DNA of 64,000 nucleotides from Martinezella calliandrae. Lineage in GTDB: Bacteria > Pseudomonadota > Alphaproteobacteria > Rhizobiales > Rhizobiaceae. The notes below the pieces were generated by a model. It made no database searches. It was given only the letters and a program-made list of their open reading frames with translations, and was not told where the DNA came from. A program made the position numbers and the translations under genes. The stretch lies in assembly GCF_030272695.1 (NCBI RefSeq), contig NZ_JARFYN010000030.1, positions 18,650 to 82,649 on the forward strand, given 5' to 3'. Each line of letters begins with the position of its first letter. The stretch's first letter is position 1. Shown here in pieces: positions 42,910-51,415 of the stretch.

Positions 42910-45006
42910 TTAGCGCGTGAAGCTCTGCGCATTGCCGGCATCAACATTGATGATGTTGCCGGTCGACTTAGCGGAAAGGTCAGAAGCCAGGAAATAGATA
43001 GCTTCCGCAATATCTTCCGGGAAGACGTTCAACTTTAACAATGAACGTTTGCGGTAATGTTCCTCGAGCTCGTCCACCTCGATCTTCGAAGAGGCAGCGC
43101 GCTGTTCGCGCCATTCGCCGTTCCAAATCTTGGAGCCGCGCAGGACGGCGTCGGGATTGACGGTGTTGACGCGAATGCCCGCCTCCGCACCCTCGAGCGC
43201 CAGGCAGCGCGCCAGATGGATTTCGGCTGCCTTGGCCGTGCAATAGGCGGCCGCATTCGGCGACGAGGCAAGACCGTTCTTGGAGGCGACGAAAACGACG
43301 TTGCCGCCGAGGTTCTGGCGGCGGAAAAGCCGGAAGGCCTCACGCGAAACCAGGAAATAGCCGGTAGCGAGAATGTCGATATTGCGGTTCCACATCGAAA
43401 GCTCCGTGCTTTCGATCGGAGCGGAGGAAGCAATACCGGCGTTGGAGACGAGGATGTCGATACCGCCGAATTCGATGCAGGCTTCTGCAAAGGACGAAAT
43501 CACAGCGACCTCCTTGGTCACGTCAAGTTTGACGCTGCGCACGGCGTCCGCACCGTATTTCTTGGCGAAATCCTCCTGCGTGGTCTCGAGGGCCGCCTGG
43601 TCGATGTCGGCGAGCACCACGCAGGCGCCCTCACCCACCAGGCGCGCCGCCGTTGCGCGGCCAATGCCGCCGGCGCCGCCGGTGACGAAAGCAACGCGGC
43701 CGGCAAGGCTTTTCGGCTTCGGCATGCGCTGCAGCTTTGCTTCTTCCAAAAGCCAATATTCGATATCGAAGGCTTCCTGCTCCGGCAGGCCCTGATATTC
43801 GGATACGGTCGACGCGCCGCGCATGACATTGATGGCGTTGACGTAGAACTCGCCGGCAATGCGCGCCGTCGCCTTGTCGCGGGCAAAGGAGAGCAAGCCG
43901 ACGCCCGGCACCAGGAAGATAACCGGGTTGGGATCGCGCATGGCAGGCGAATTGTCATGCTTGCAGTCGTTGTAATAGCGGGCGTAGTCGGCGCGGTAGG
44001 CCTCCAGGGCCTTGTCGAGACCGGCGATGACGGCGTCGGCGTCGGGCTTTTTAGGATCGAAGTCGACGATCAGCGGCCGGATCTTGGTGCGCAGGAAATG
44101 GTCCGGGCAGCTGGTGCCGAGCGCTCCGAGCGGACGGAGGTTTTTCGAATTGACGAATTCGAGCACGGCATCCTGATCATCGAAATGGCCGAGCTTGCGT
44201 TCCGCCTTGCCGATTCGGCCGCGGATTTCCGGCATCAGCTTGGCGGCAATCGCGCGGCGTTCCGCTTGCGGCAGGCTCTGAACGGCCGCGCCACCGAAAA
44301 TGGTTTTACCTTCAGTTTTCTCCGCAAACCATTGGATTGCTTTATTGATGATCGTCAGCGTCAGTTCGTAGCAGGCCTTCGCGTCGTTCGCCCATGTGAA
44401 GAGGCCATGGCTTTCGAGAATGACGCCCTTGGCGTTCGGATGGGCCTTGACGAAGGCTTCGAGATCGAGGCCGAGCTGGAAACCGGGACGCCGCCAGGGC
44501 AGCCAGCCGATCTCTTCACCGAAGATTTCGCGGGTCAGTTCGCGGGAATTCTTCGAAGCGGCGATCGCGATGATCGCGTCGGGATGCATATGGTCGACAT
44601 GGGTGAAGGGCACAAAGCCGTGTAGTGGCGTGTCGATCGACGCAGCGCGGGCATTGAGGTTGAAGGTGCAATGCGGCAGGAAGCCGACCATGCGATCCTC
44701 GTCGGCCACACCCTTGTAGATGCTCTTCAGGCTCTCGAGCTTGTCCTGATAAAGCGTTGCAAAACCGTCGAGTTTGATCGTTCCGACATCGCCGCCGGAA
44801 CCTTTGACCCACAGAACTTTGACCTTTTCGCCGGTCAGCGGATCAGTTTCCATGACCTTGGCGGATGTATTGCCGCCACCATAATTGGTGATACGCTTGT
44901 CGGCGCCGAGCAAATTGGAGCGATAGATGAGCTTGCCCGGCTCATCCAAGCGGGCCGCATATGCATCATCCCAACGGTTTTCCAGAAGCTGAACGTCAGC
45001 CGCCAT
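42910..45006 (-). CDS. rhaD: Fused class II aldolase/short-chain dehydrogenase (RhaD)
   Basis: A 698-residue two-domain enzyme, started at ATG 45006 after GGGAGGA. The N-terminal class II aldolase domain (about 1-400) has ITNYGGGNTSAK, VKGSGGDVGTI and the zinc-binding PFTHVDHMHPDAI. The C-terminal SDR domain (about 435-698) has VTGGAGGIGRATAARL, SNAGIASSAPI and the catalytic Tyr-Lys in AAAYCTAKAAEIH. In rhizobia the aldolase part cleaves rhamnulose-1-phosphate to dihydroxyacetone phosphate and lactaldehyde, and the dehydrogenase part is thought to oxidise lactaldehyde. It is the first gene of the rhaDI operon. Both active sites look complete. Confidence 0.95.
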   Translation of the reverse strand: MAADVQLLENRWDDAYAARLDEPGKLIYRSNLLGADKRITNYGGGNTSAKVMETDPLTGEKVKVLWVKGSGGDVGTIKLDGFATLYQDKLESLKSIYKGVADEDRMVGFLPHCTFNLNARAASIDTPLHGFVPFTHVDHMHPDAIIAIAASKNSRELTREIFGEEIGWLPWRRPGFQLGLDLEAFVKAHPNAKGVILESHGLFTWANDAKACYELTLTIINKAIQWFAEKTEGKTIFGGAAVQSLPQAERRAIAAKLMPEIRGRIGKAERKLGHFDDQDAVLEFVNSKNLRPLGALGTSCPDHFLRTKIRPLIVDFDPKKPDADAVIAGLDKALEAYRADYARYYNDCKHDNSPAMRDPNPVIFLVPGVGLLSFARDKATARIAGEFYVNAINVMRGASTVSEYQGLPEQEAFDIEYWLLEEAKLQRMPKPKSLAGRVAFVTGGAGGIGRATAARLVGEGACVVLADIDQAALETTQEDFAKKYGADAVRSVKLDVTKEVAVISSFAEACIEFGGIDILVSNAGIASSAPIESTELSMWNRNIDILATGYFLVSREAFRLFRRQNLGGNVVFVASKNGLASSPNAAAYCTAKAAEIHLARCLALEGAEAGIRVNTVNPDAVLRGSKIWNGEWREQRAASSKIEVDELEEHYRKRSLLKLNVFPEDIAEAIYFLASDLSAKSTGNIINVDAGNAQSFTR

Positions 45007-45160
45007 GTCATCCTCCCAAAAGGTCATGTCTCGGAGGCGGCCCAAATCGTCTTCCGACCGCCCTTTACCGTCACGATATCGCTCACGCACAGTCGCTTTG
45101 TCAATCGAAAACGATCATAATTGACAATGCTGCGATGCAATATGAAAGTTTTTGAGCGTT

Positions 45161-45181
45161 TGTGATTGACACTTTGTCACA
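45161..45181. promoter_or_regulatory. Candidate RhaR operator and rhaR promoter
   Basis: TGACA-3 bases-TGTCA (45167-45179) lies inside a wider TGTGA...TCACA dyad. It overlaps a consensus -35 hexamer TTGACA at 45166 with AATAAC 17 bases downstream, pointing to rhaR. A second TTGACA sits 45 bases away, towards rhaD. The site is placed to control both divergent units. RhaR binding here is inferred. Confidence 0.5.
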
Positions 45182-45211
45182 TCTACGAAATAACCCGAGA
45201 AGGAGGAGCCG

Positions 45212-46024
45212 ATGCACGAACGTGAACGCCATCGCATCATTTTAAGCGCCGTACAGGAAAAGCCTGTGGTGACGATTCAGGATATTTCTGAATTGACCGA
45301 GGCCTCCGAAGCAACGATCCGCCGCGATATTGCGGCCCTGCATGTGCAGGGAAAGATCCGGCGCGTGCGCGGTGGCGCCGAATCGATCCATCCTCCGCAA
45401 CTCGGCAATCTGGCCGGACGCCCCTTCCGCGTTTCAGAAGGCGTCAATATCGATAGAAAACGCGCAATTGCGCGCAAGGCGGCCGAATTATGCGGCCAGG
45501 GCGATGCCATCATCATCAATGGCGGCACGACGACATTCCAGCTTGTCCATTATATTTCGGCCTACCGGCTGCAGGTGATGACCAATTCCTTCGCCATCGC
45601 CGAACATTTGGTCAAGCATTCGAAGAACACGGTGACGGTTCCGGGCGGCGCGATCTATCGCGAGCAGAGCCTGATCTTGTCACCCTTCGACAATGACACC
45701 ACCCGGAATTTTTATGCGCGGCGCATGTTCATCGGCGCGCAGGGCGTTGGCCCGCTCGGCATCATGGAGGCCGATGCCCTGGTGATCCAGAGCGAGCAGA
45801 AGCTGATGCGCCAGGCGGACGAACTGGTCGTCATGGTCGATTCGAGCAAGTTCCATCAGCGTTCCAGCCTGATCCTATGTCCGCTCGAGCAAGTGACCAC
45901 CATCATCACCGATGATGGCATTTCGGCGGAGACTGTACGCATGATCGAGGATGCCGGCGTATCGCTGATCATAACGAGCGTCACGGCGCAGGCCGAGAGG
46001 GAGGATTCCCCGTCAGTCGCGTGA
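45212..46024 (+). CDS. rhaR: DeoR-family repressor of rhamnose genes (RhaR)
   Basis: A 270-residue repressor with a DeoR helix-turn-helix at about 2-58 (RERHRIILSAVQEKPVVTIQ, then SEATIRRDIAALHVQGKIRR, RVRGGAE). A sugar-phosphate sensor domain follows, with IINGGTTTFQLVHYISAYRL and MFIGAQGVGPLGIMEADAL. A strong GGAGGAG precedes the ATG. In Rhizobium leguminosarum RhaR is the negative regulator of both the rhaRSTPQUK and rhaDI units; the same divergent arrangement is seen here. The inducer is probably a rhamnose breakdown product. Confidence 0.93.
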   Translation: MHERERHRIILSAVQEKPVVTIQDISELTEASEATIRRDIAALHVQGKIRRVRGGAESIHPPQLGNLAGRPFRVSEGVNIDRKRAIARKAAELCGQGDAIIINGGTTTFQLVHYISAYRLQVMTNSFAIAEHLVKHSKNTVTVPGGAIYREQSLILSPFDNDTTRNFYARRMFIGAQGVGPLGIMEADALVIQSEQKLMRQADELVVMVDSSKFHQRSSLILCPLEQVTTIITDDGISAETVRMIEDAGVSLIITSVTAQAEREDSPSVA

Positions 46025-46081
46025 GATGTGGCGGGGTGAGCATAGCCTATCAATTTTGGGCAACTTTGGGAGGAAGAGACA

Positions 46082-47077
46082 ATGAATATTGCAAAGAAAT
46101 TGGCAATCGGCGTAGCGCTGGCTGTCGCAATGATGGCTGGCACGGCAAGCGCCAAAGACGTCAAGATCGGCCTTGTGGTGAAGTCGCTCGGCAACGGCTT
46201 CTTCGAAGCGGCCAACAAGGGCGCTCAGGAAGCCGCCAAGGAACTCGGCGGCGTCCAGGTGATCTACACCGGTCCGACGCAGCCGACTGCCGAAGCCCAG
46301 ATCGAAGTGATTAACTCGCTGATCGCACAGGGCGTCGACGCCATTGCTATCTCGGCCAACGACAAGGATGCTGTGGTGCCGGCCTTGAAGAAGGCAACGC
46401 AGCGCGGCATCAAGGTTATCTCCTGGGATTCCGGCGTGGCTCCGGCCGGCCGCATCCTGCAGCTCAATCCGTCTTCGAACGAGCTGATCGGCAAGATGTG
46501 CCTGACGCTCGCCAAGGATCATCTTGACGGCGGTAAGGGCAATTTCGCCATCCTGTCGGCGACTTCGACCGCCACAAACCAGAACATCTGGATCGGCGAG
46601 ATGAAGAAGCAGCTCAAGGACTTCCCGGGCCTCAACCTGGTCACGACCGTCTATGGTGACGACCTTTCGGACAAGAGCTACCGCGAAGCCCAGGGCCTCC
46701 TGACCTCGCATCCGGAAGTCAAGGTCATCGTTGCTCCGACCACCGTCGGCGTGCTTGCCGCTTCGCAGGCCGTCAAGGACGCCGGCAAGATCGGCCAGGT
46801 CTATGTGACCGGTCTCGGCCTTCCGTCCGAAATGGCCGGCGCCATCAAGTCGGGCGCGACGAAGGAATTTGCGATCTGGAACCCGATCGATCTCGGCTAC
46901 TCCGCAACGCAGATCGCCTATCGCCTCGTCAAGGGTGAAACCGATGGCAAGCCGGGCAGCGAGATCAATGCCGGCCGCATGGGCAAGATCAAAGTCGGAG
47001 ACAACGGCGAAGCCGCTATGGCTGATCCCTTCGTCTACAACGCTTCGAATATCGATCAGTTCTCCAAGGTCTTCTGA
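46082..47077 (+). CDS. rhaS: Rhamnose ABC transporter binding protein (RhaS)
   Basis: A 331-residue periplasmic protein of the CUT2 class. The signal peptide MNIAKKLAIGVALAVAMMAGTASA is followed by KDVKIGLVVKSLGNGFF at the mature N-terminus. IAQGVDAIAISANDKDAV and TATNQNIWIGEMKKQ are the sugar-binding segments. GGGAGGAAGAG precedes the ATG. It should bind L-rhamnose for the RhaTPQ importer. Since the ATPase gene is cut off just downstream and no permease follows, this gene has no complete importer in the window. A GC-rich hairpin follows its stop. Confidence 0.94.
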   Translation: MNIAKKLAIGVALAVAMMAGTASAKDVKIGLVVKSLGNGFFEAANKGAQEAAKELGGVQVIYTGPTQPTAEAQIEVINSLIAQGVDAIAISANDKDAVVPALKKATQRGIKVISWDSGVAPAGRILQLNPSSNELIGKMCLTLAKDHLDGGKGNFAILSATSTATNQNIWIGEMKKQLKDFPGLNLVTTVYGDDLSDKSYREAQGLLTSHPEVKVIVAPTTVGVLAASQAVKDAGKIGQVYVTGLGLPSEMAGAIKSGATKEFAIWNPIDLGYSATQIAYRLVKGETDGKPGSEINAGRMGKIKVGDNGEAAMADPFVYNASNIDQFSKVF

Positions 47078-47100
47078 TCGATAGACCCATTCGCAGCTTT

Positions 47101-47120
47101 CCGGCGGCTTCGGCCGCCGG
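47101..47120 (+). promoter_or_regulatory. UUCG-tetraloop hairpin between rhaS and rhaT
   Basis: CCGGCGGC, the loop TTCG and GCCGCCGG form a perfect 8-base-pair stem capped by the very stable UUCG tetraloop. It lies 24 bases after the rhaS stop and is not followed by a T-run. Such elements after binding-protein genes usually shield the upstream mRNA from 3' exonucleases and raise binding protein over importer levels. Confidence 0.75.
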
Positions 47121-47149
47121 ACTTGGTTAACTTATCCGGTACTTTGCTG

Positions 47150-47418
47150 ATGACCACAGTCCTTCAACGATCCGCCATGGGCATGCCAGCCCTAGGCAAT
47201 ACGGCCATTCTGGAAATGCGCGGCATTTCGCAGATCTTTCCGGGTGTAAAGGCGCTCGATGGCGTCAGCATCTCGCTTTATCCCGGCAAGGTCACCGCGC
47301 TGATCGGCGAGAACGGCGCTGGCAAATCGACGCTCGTCAAGATCTTAACGGGGATCCACCGCCCAAACGATGGCGAGATCCTATTCGGCGGCAAGCCGAC
47401 CACGTTCCACAGCGCCCA
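47150..47418 (+). pseudogene. rhaT: rhaT, rhamnose importer ATPase, truncated after about 90 codons
   Basis: The frame starts at ATG 47150 and gives a normal CUT2 ATPase N-terminus: ILEMRGISQIFPGVKALDGV, Walker A ALIGENGAGKSTLVK and GEILFGGKPTTFHSAQ. After that the frame runs into the truncated IS630 gene read from the other strand and stops at 47449. The Walker B, signature motif and the whole second ATPase domain (about 410 residues) are gone. The usual downstream genes rhaP, rhaQ, rhaU and rhaK do not follow. The protein cannot work as an ATPase. Confidence 0.9.
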
Positions 47419-47692
47419 GCGCCAAGGCCGCACGCTTCAACCGCGATGAATGAGCGGGAGCCTTGCCATTGATCAGGCCTTGGGGACCGCGTTCGTTGAA
47501 GCGCATGACCCAATCACGAACGATCTGGAGCGTGACATTGCCGAGCCGGGCGGCATCGGAACGCGAGTTTCCATCGTAGATCGACGCGAGCGCCAGCAGA
47601 CGTCGCGCCTGAGCTGCATCTTTCGTCTGCCGCGCCAGCCGCCGCAGATGCTCCCCGTCGAAATCTTTCCGTAATGAAATCCCTGATCGCAT
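47413..47692 (-). mobile_element. IS630-family element fragment with truncated transposase
   Basis: The minus-strand frame starting at 47692 reads GISLRKDFDGEHLRRLARQT, KDAAQARRLLALASIYDGN, SRSDAARLGNVTLQIVRDWV and GPQGLINGKAPAH. This is the helix-turn-helix N-terminal domain of IS630-family transposases. The DDE catalytic domain is missing because the gene ends at the same point where rhaT ends (about 47413-47420). Both genes losing their 3' parts at one junction shows a deletion after the insertion, not a simple insertion. Terminal inverted repeats were not identified. Confidence 0.85.
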
Positions 47693-47845
47693 CGTAGACC
47701 TCCGGCTTACACCAGAGATTCGGATTCACCGCGTTTTGGGAAGCCTAAAGAGTCGGGTTCAGCGAGACGCCGAACTGCGCTCGTTGATCTACCGGATGTC
47801 GACATCGCCTGCCATGCCGGACACCTCGTTGAGTTGATCGAAGAA

Positions 47846-49189
47846 TCATTTGACCGTACGACCGGCCTGAGCCGGTCGTGCGAAGAACCAGAGCATGCCG
47901 ATGAAGACCGGAATTGTGCACGCAACAGCCGCGAACATCTCAACCGCGCCGTAGCGCTCGAGAATAGGCAACAAGACTATGGGGACCAGCGCCGAGCCTA
48001 CGCGGTTCGAGGTCCAAGACCATGCCGTAAGCCTGGCCCGATGAGCAGTCGAAGTTGCTTCCGCCGCAAACAAGACGAGAACGGGCAAAAAAAGGGATAG
48101 CACAACGTTGAAGGTTGTCGCGGTCGTTAGGAGCAAAAACGACGACTGCGACGCACCGAACAGCAACCCTAGCAAGCCCATGATCAGCGCATTTATTGTG
48201 AGGAAGACACGCCTCTCCAAGTGATCGACGATAGCGCCCGCCGCCAAAGTGCCCGCGAACGGGGCTAGAGTTCCGATGCCGATTAGAAGGAGCGAGTCCT
48301 GGAGGCTGATCCCCTTATGAACAAGGACTGCACCGGAGAGGAGGGAAAAGCCTACAGTCGTCCAAGGCGTCAGCAGGAAGAGCGGCAATAAAAACAGGGC
48401 TTCTCTCCAAAGACTTCGGGCTCTTGAAGCGATATCCTGTTCGCCGTTGCGGTCGATACTCACTGGCGCTGGGATAGCCGGCATGACCTCAGCTGAGCGC
48501 CTAAATGATTCGATTATAGAGTTAGCGTCGTCGATCCGCCCCCTTTGCAGCAGCCAACGCGGCGATTCCGGCACCCTCCGAAAGCCAAGGCTGCATGCGA
48601 GCGCGCCTACTGCCGCGACGGCGAATCCCCATCGCCAAGCTTCAATCCCCATGGGAGCGACGGGAGTGAGACCGCGCACCAAAAAGATGAATGCGGGGGG
48701 ACCAAGATATGCGAAGGCGGTTGCCATCACCGTGACCGGCCCGCGTCGTCGCGCCGGCAGCAAGTCTGTCAGATATGCGAACATGAGTGGTGGATAAGCG
48801 CCAAGGGAGACACCCGCGACTGCCCTCCAAACGATCAGGTCGACGATGCCGGAGGTACACCCAGCGAGAAGAGAGGAGGCTGCGAGAAGTACCATCGCCG
48901 ATATCAACATCGTCCGCCGGCCATATCTGTCCGCGAGTATCCCGACGATGGGCGCGCCGACCGCCGCGCCGATATATACGGACGCCAAAAGCCAGGAAAG
49001 CTGAGTACTTCCCACAACGTGAGGCGGCGCTGAAAAAACAGCCGAAAGGATGTTTCCGAAGGCGATCTCGGCTAGGTCGAACGTAAAGCCCGCTGCGCAG
49101 GCGACCAATGTCCAAACATGCAGTCGCGTAAGCGGAAGGTCGTCGAGCTCGGAAATCAATTGCTGCGCGTTAACGTACCGTCCCCGCAT
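47846..49189 (-). CDS. MFS transporter, metabolite:proton symporter type
   Basis: A 447-residue, 12-helix transporter, started at ATG 49189 after AGGGA. It has the loop motif GILADRYGRRTML at about 85-97, WRAVAGVSLGAYPPLMFAYL in helix 4, LPARRRGPVTVMATAFA, and the post-helix-6 motif RRVPESPRWLLQRGRIDDA. This set places it in the sugar-porter/aromatic-acid:H+ symporter (PcaK, MucK, NiaP) region of the superfamily. It probably imports an organic or aromatic acid. It stands alone next to the broken rhamnose locus, and no catabolic enzyme gene is adjacent. Confidence 0.9.
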   Translation of the reverse strand: MRGRYVNAQQLISELDDLPLTRLHVWTLVACAAGFTFDLAEIAFGNILSAVFSAPPHVVGSTQLSWLLASVYIGAAVGAPIVGILADRYGRRTMLISAMVLLAASSLLAGCTSGIVDLIVWRAVAGVSLGAYPPLMFAYLTDLLPARRRGPVTVMATAFAYLGPPAFIFLVRGLTPVAPMGIEAWRWGFAVAAVGALACSLGFRRVPESPRWLLQRGRIDDANSIIESFRRSAEVMPAIPAPVSIDRNGEQDIASRARSLWREALFLLPLFLLTPWTTVGFSLLSGAVLVHKGISLQDSLLLIGIGTLAPFAGTLAAGAIVDHLERRVFLTINALIMGLLGLLFGASQSSFLLLTTATTFNVVLSLFLPVLVLFAAEATSTAHRARLTAWSWTSNRVGSALVPIVLLPILERYGAVEMFAAVACTIPVFIGMLWFFARPAQAGRTVK

Positions 49190-49192
49190 CAC

Positions 49193-49537
49193 GTTCCCTG
49201 CCCTTCAACGCCATGGTGCTTACCCGCGATAAGGGCGAAAGCGCTTGATGGAAAGTTAAGTGTTGTGAATTCGATAAGAGAAAAGGATTCCAGCCATCAG
49301 ATGCGTGGCGTACTTGGTCATCCCAAAGGCATATCATCGCGAAACCCACGTATAATGTTCAGGTAGGCATAATTCGGTCCATTCTAACGGCTCCCGATAA
49401 CCGCGTTCCCGCATCCCGCTTACGGGAACGCCAGATGTTTCATTATCCCATGCGTCCGATTGCAGTATCGCGTTCGTTTGTCGTCCCGACAGATGCAGGA
49501 GATTGCAACTGAGCATCCGGAAACCGTCGGAGTCGAA
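49193..49537. other. Intergenic stretch with one strong hairpin
   Basis: No coding relic was recognised here. It holds the hairpin at 49403-49431 and presumably the promoters of the divergent genes at 49189 (leftward) and 49538 (rightward). Confidence 0.4.
49403..49431. repeat. Perfect 9-base inverted repeat
   Basis: GCGTTCCCG, an 11-base spacer and CGGGAACGC form a perfect hairpin or operator-like dyad. Its place between divergent genes favours a regulator-binding site. No T-run follows, which argues against a terminator. Confidence 0.4.
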
Positions 49538-49858
49538 TTGAAAACGATCGCGATCATCTGCCTTACACTAAGCGCAGCTAGTAGCGCGCCTGCCATGCCC
49601 TGGCGCGATTCCCGTCACATGGACTGCGCCTCGATACAAAGGGAAGTCGTCAATAACCGTGAGGTCATATTGCGATACCATCCCGCTGGAGACGCGAGCG
49701 TTGACCTCTTTGACCGCTTCGTCACCGATGCGCGCAGCTGCCTGGGACAGGGGCGCTTCGACGTCACAACAGTTCCCTCTGCGGACAATCCGAAGTGTCC
49801 TGTTACTTACTGCGCGTTCGTGACCGGAAAAGGAAAACATCATGGACCTGCCCAATAG
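49538..49858 (+). CDS. Small secreted cysteine-containing hypothetical protein
   Basis: A 106-residue protein from TTG 49538, with GGAG 5 bases upstream; the frame is open back to 49460. The signal peptide LKTIAIICLTLSAASSAPA leads to a mature part of about 86 residues. Four cysteines (in MDCASIQREVV, ARSCLGQG and PKCPVTYCAF) could form two disulfides. VDLFDRFVTDARSCLGQG recurs, as I recall, in small exported rhizobial proteins of unknown role. It is probably periplasmic. No partner gene is adjacent. Confidence 0.6.
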   Translation: MKTIAIICLTLSAASSAPAMPWRDSRHMDCASIQREVVNNREVILRYHPAGDASVDLFDRFVTDARSCLGQGRFDVTTVPSADNPKCPVTYCAFVTGKGKHHGPAQ

Positions 49859-50152
49859 CGGGCCCTGCGTTTGTAATTCCTGGACGAGCTGACGAGCGAT
49901 TTCTTACATCACCATGGCCACAAGAGCTGGCGCGATCTCAATGTTTAACGGCGTTTCCCAGTCTTTAACATTGTCCAGAAAATCAATCGTTTATGCTTTC
50001 GCAGTGGAATTTGTTCGCTTCGAGCTCTCGTCTCTCAGGACTACCCCTCGCTCGGTGCGATCGAGGGTAAGGCCGTCAGACGTTCTAGGCAGCACCCCGA
50101 GCGAACGCGGCCTTTGCAGACAACCTCAAATGTTCCAACAAGGATATAACCC

Positions 50153-50566
50153 ATGCCAAAGATGTTTGTACATTCGACCAAAGACACCTTTTCGGCCGAA
50201 GCACGCGTGAAAGTCGCCAGTTCGTTGACCGATTTGGGAATGAAATGCGAAAAACTGTTGGAGTCCGACAAGATAAGAAAGGGTGTTTGGGTGTTCTTTA
50301 GCGAACATCAGCCGGATAGCGTTTTCAGTGGAGGCAAAGCGGTTTCGAATCCCCAAATCGCGATGGTCACATACGCCATCCGCGGCGGCCTAGACGAAGA
50401 AAGTCGTAAGGTTTTCATCACCGAAGCCACTGCCATCTTAAGCCAGAATGCAAAGCCGGGCGAAGCGCCGGTCCCGATCTATGTCGGGATTCAGGAGACG
50501 CCAGAAGTCGATTGGGGAATGTATGGTAAGCAAGTTGATCTCGCTACGATGCGCAGGCCAACTTGA
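50153..50566 (+). CDS. Tautomerase-family protein
   Basis: A 137-residue protein. After removal of the initiator Met the N-terminus is Pro (MPKMFVHSTKD), the catalytic base of the 4-oxalocrotonate tautomerase superfamily. The length and the repeated beta-alpha-beta pattern (KVASSLTDLGMKCEKLL, VWVFFSEHQPDSVFSGG) fit the longer, MIF-like or cis-CaaD-like subgroup. An AAGGA ribosome-binding site precedes it. It may act on a keto-acid or an unsaturated acid. No pathway genes are adjacent and the substrate is unknown. Its 3' end overlaps the remnant of a TadG-like gene. Confidence 0.7.
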   Translation: MPKMFVHSTKDTFSAEARVKVASSLTDLGMKCEKLLESDKIRKGVWVFFSEHQPDSVFSGGKAVSNPQIAMVTYAIRGGLDEESRKVFITEATAILSQNAKPGEAPVPIYVGIQETPEVDWGMYGKQVDLATMRRPT

Positions 50567-51261
50567 ATATGCTGCGCATGGCTGTACGTTTGTTTGCCAT
50601 GACATCGTCCCCGGCAACAACAGCTACCACAGCGCGAAAAAGCTCTCGGCGCGAAGATGCGCGTTGAAGTGGTGCGGCAGGCGACCCAACAGCTAAAGAC
50701 TACGGCTACCGATACCCACGTCGCGAGCAACCGATTTCGCATGGGAGTCTATATGTTCGGCAGGCGAGCCGAGGATGCGAAGCTGACCAAGGTTCCCGAC
50801 CTGACTTACGATCTCTCAACCAAAGCCGGGTTACAGCAAGGGCCCGACCACAGCTTCGACAGCGCGCTCACGCAAATGAATACCATCATCGCCCGCGCAG
50901 GGACGGGCGCGACCTCGGCTGATCGGCAGAAGATCCTATTCTTCCTGGCCGATGGTGTCGGCGACAATTGTAAACCTCAACTTGTACCAGGACGAAGACG
51001 AGCGGGTGTTGGCAGGAGCCCGTCGATACTTCGGTTGTGCATCGCTCAAGGCTCTTGGCGTGCAGATCGCCGTGCTTAAACGACCTATCCCCCTCTTCCA
51101 AAGAAAGGCTGCTGCAACACATCGATACGCCGATCCAAAACGAAAATACAGCTTTGGGCGTCGCCGCGTCTTTATTTCGAAGTTACGCCGACGTACGGTA
51201 TTGAAAAGCGAGGAACGCGCTGTTCCTAAAGATCGTGAGGATGCCGCGCGAAACATCGTAG
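50556..51261 (+). pseudogene. TadG-like pilus-assembly protein relic (vWA domain)
   Basis: Plus-strand pieces in different frames match the rhizobial TadG-like proteins with a von Willebrand A domain. They read LEYAAHGCTFVCHD and MRVEVVRQATQQLKTTATDT, then NRFRMGVYMFGRRAEDAKLT, FDSALTQMNTIIARAG and DRQKILFFLADGVGD. After several frame changes come LYFEVTPTYGI and the C-terminal NALFLKIVRM, with a stop at 51259-51261. The N-terminal membrane helix and the MIDAS start (DxSxS) are missing. At least three frame breaks are needed. No other tad genes are near. Confidence 0.7.
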
Positions 51262-51415
51262 ATTCTTCGGCCGCGCTCGGACCACTTGCGATTGTAGCGG
51301 CCAGTTGCCGGGCGATCGAGGTGTATCCAGCCCGATTTGAATACGACAATTTCCGCCTCGGAACTCGTATCGCCGCATCCGGAGAGCCGTCCTGCGCTCT
51401 TGTGGTGGCTCTATC

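Noticed and set aside
43057..44625. 522-codon open frame on the plus strand
   Set aside because: It is a shadow of the real rhaD on the minus strand: composition is Arg/Gly/Asp-rich, it has no ribosome-binding site and no family.
45161..45181. CRP site, because of TGTGA and TCACA
   Set aside because: The spacer is 11 bases, not the 6 of a CRP site; a regulator dyad centred on TGACA/TGTCA is a better reading.
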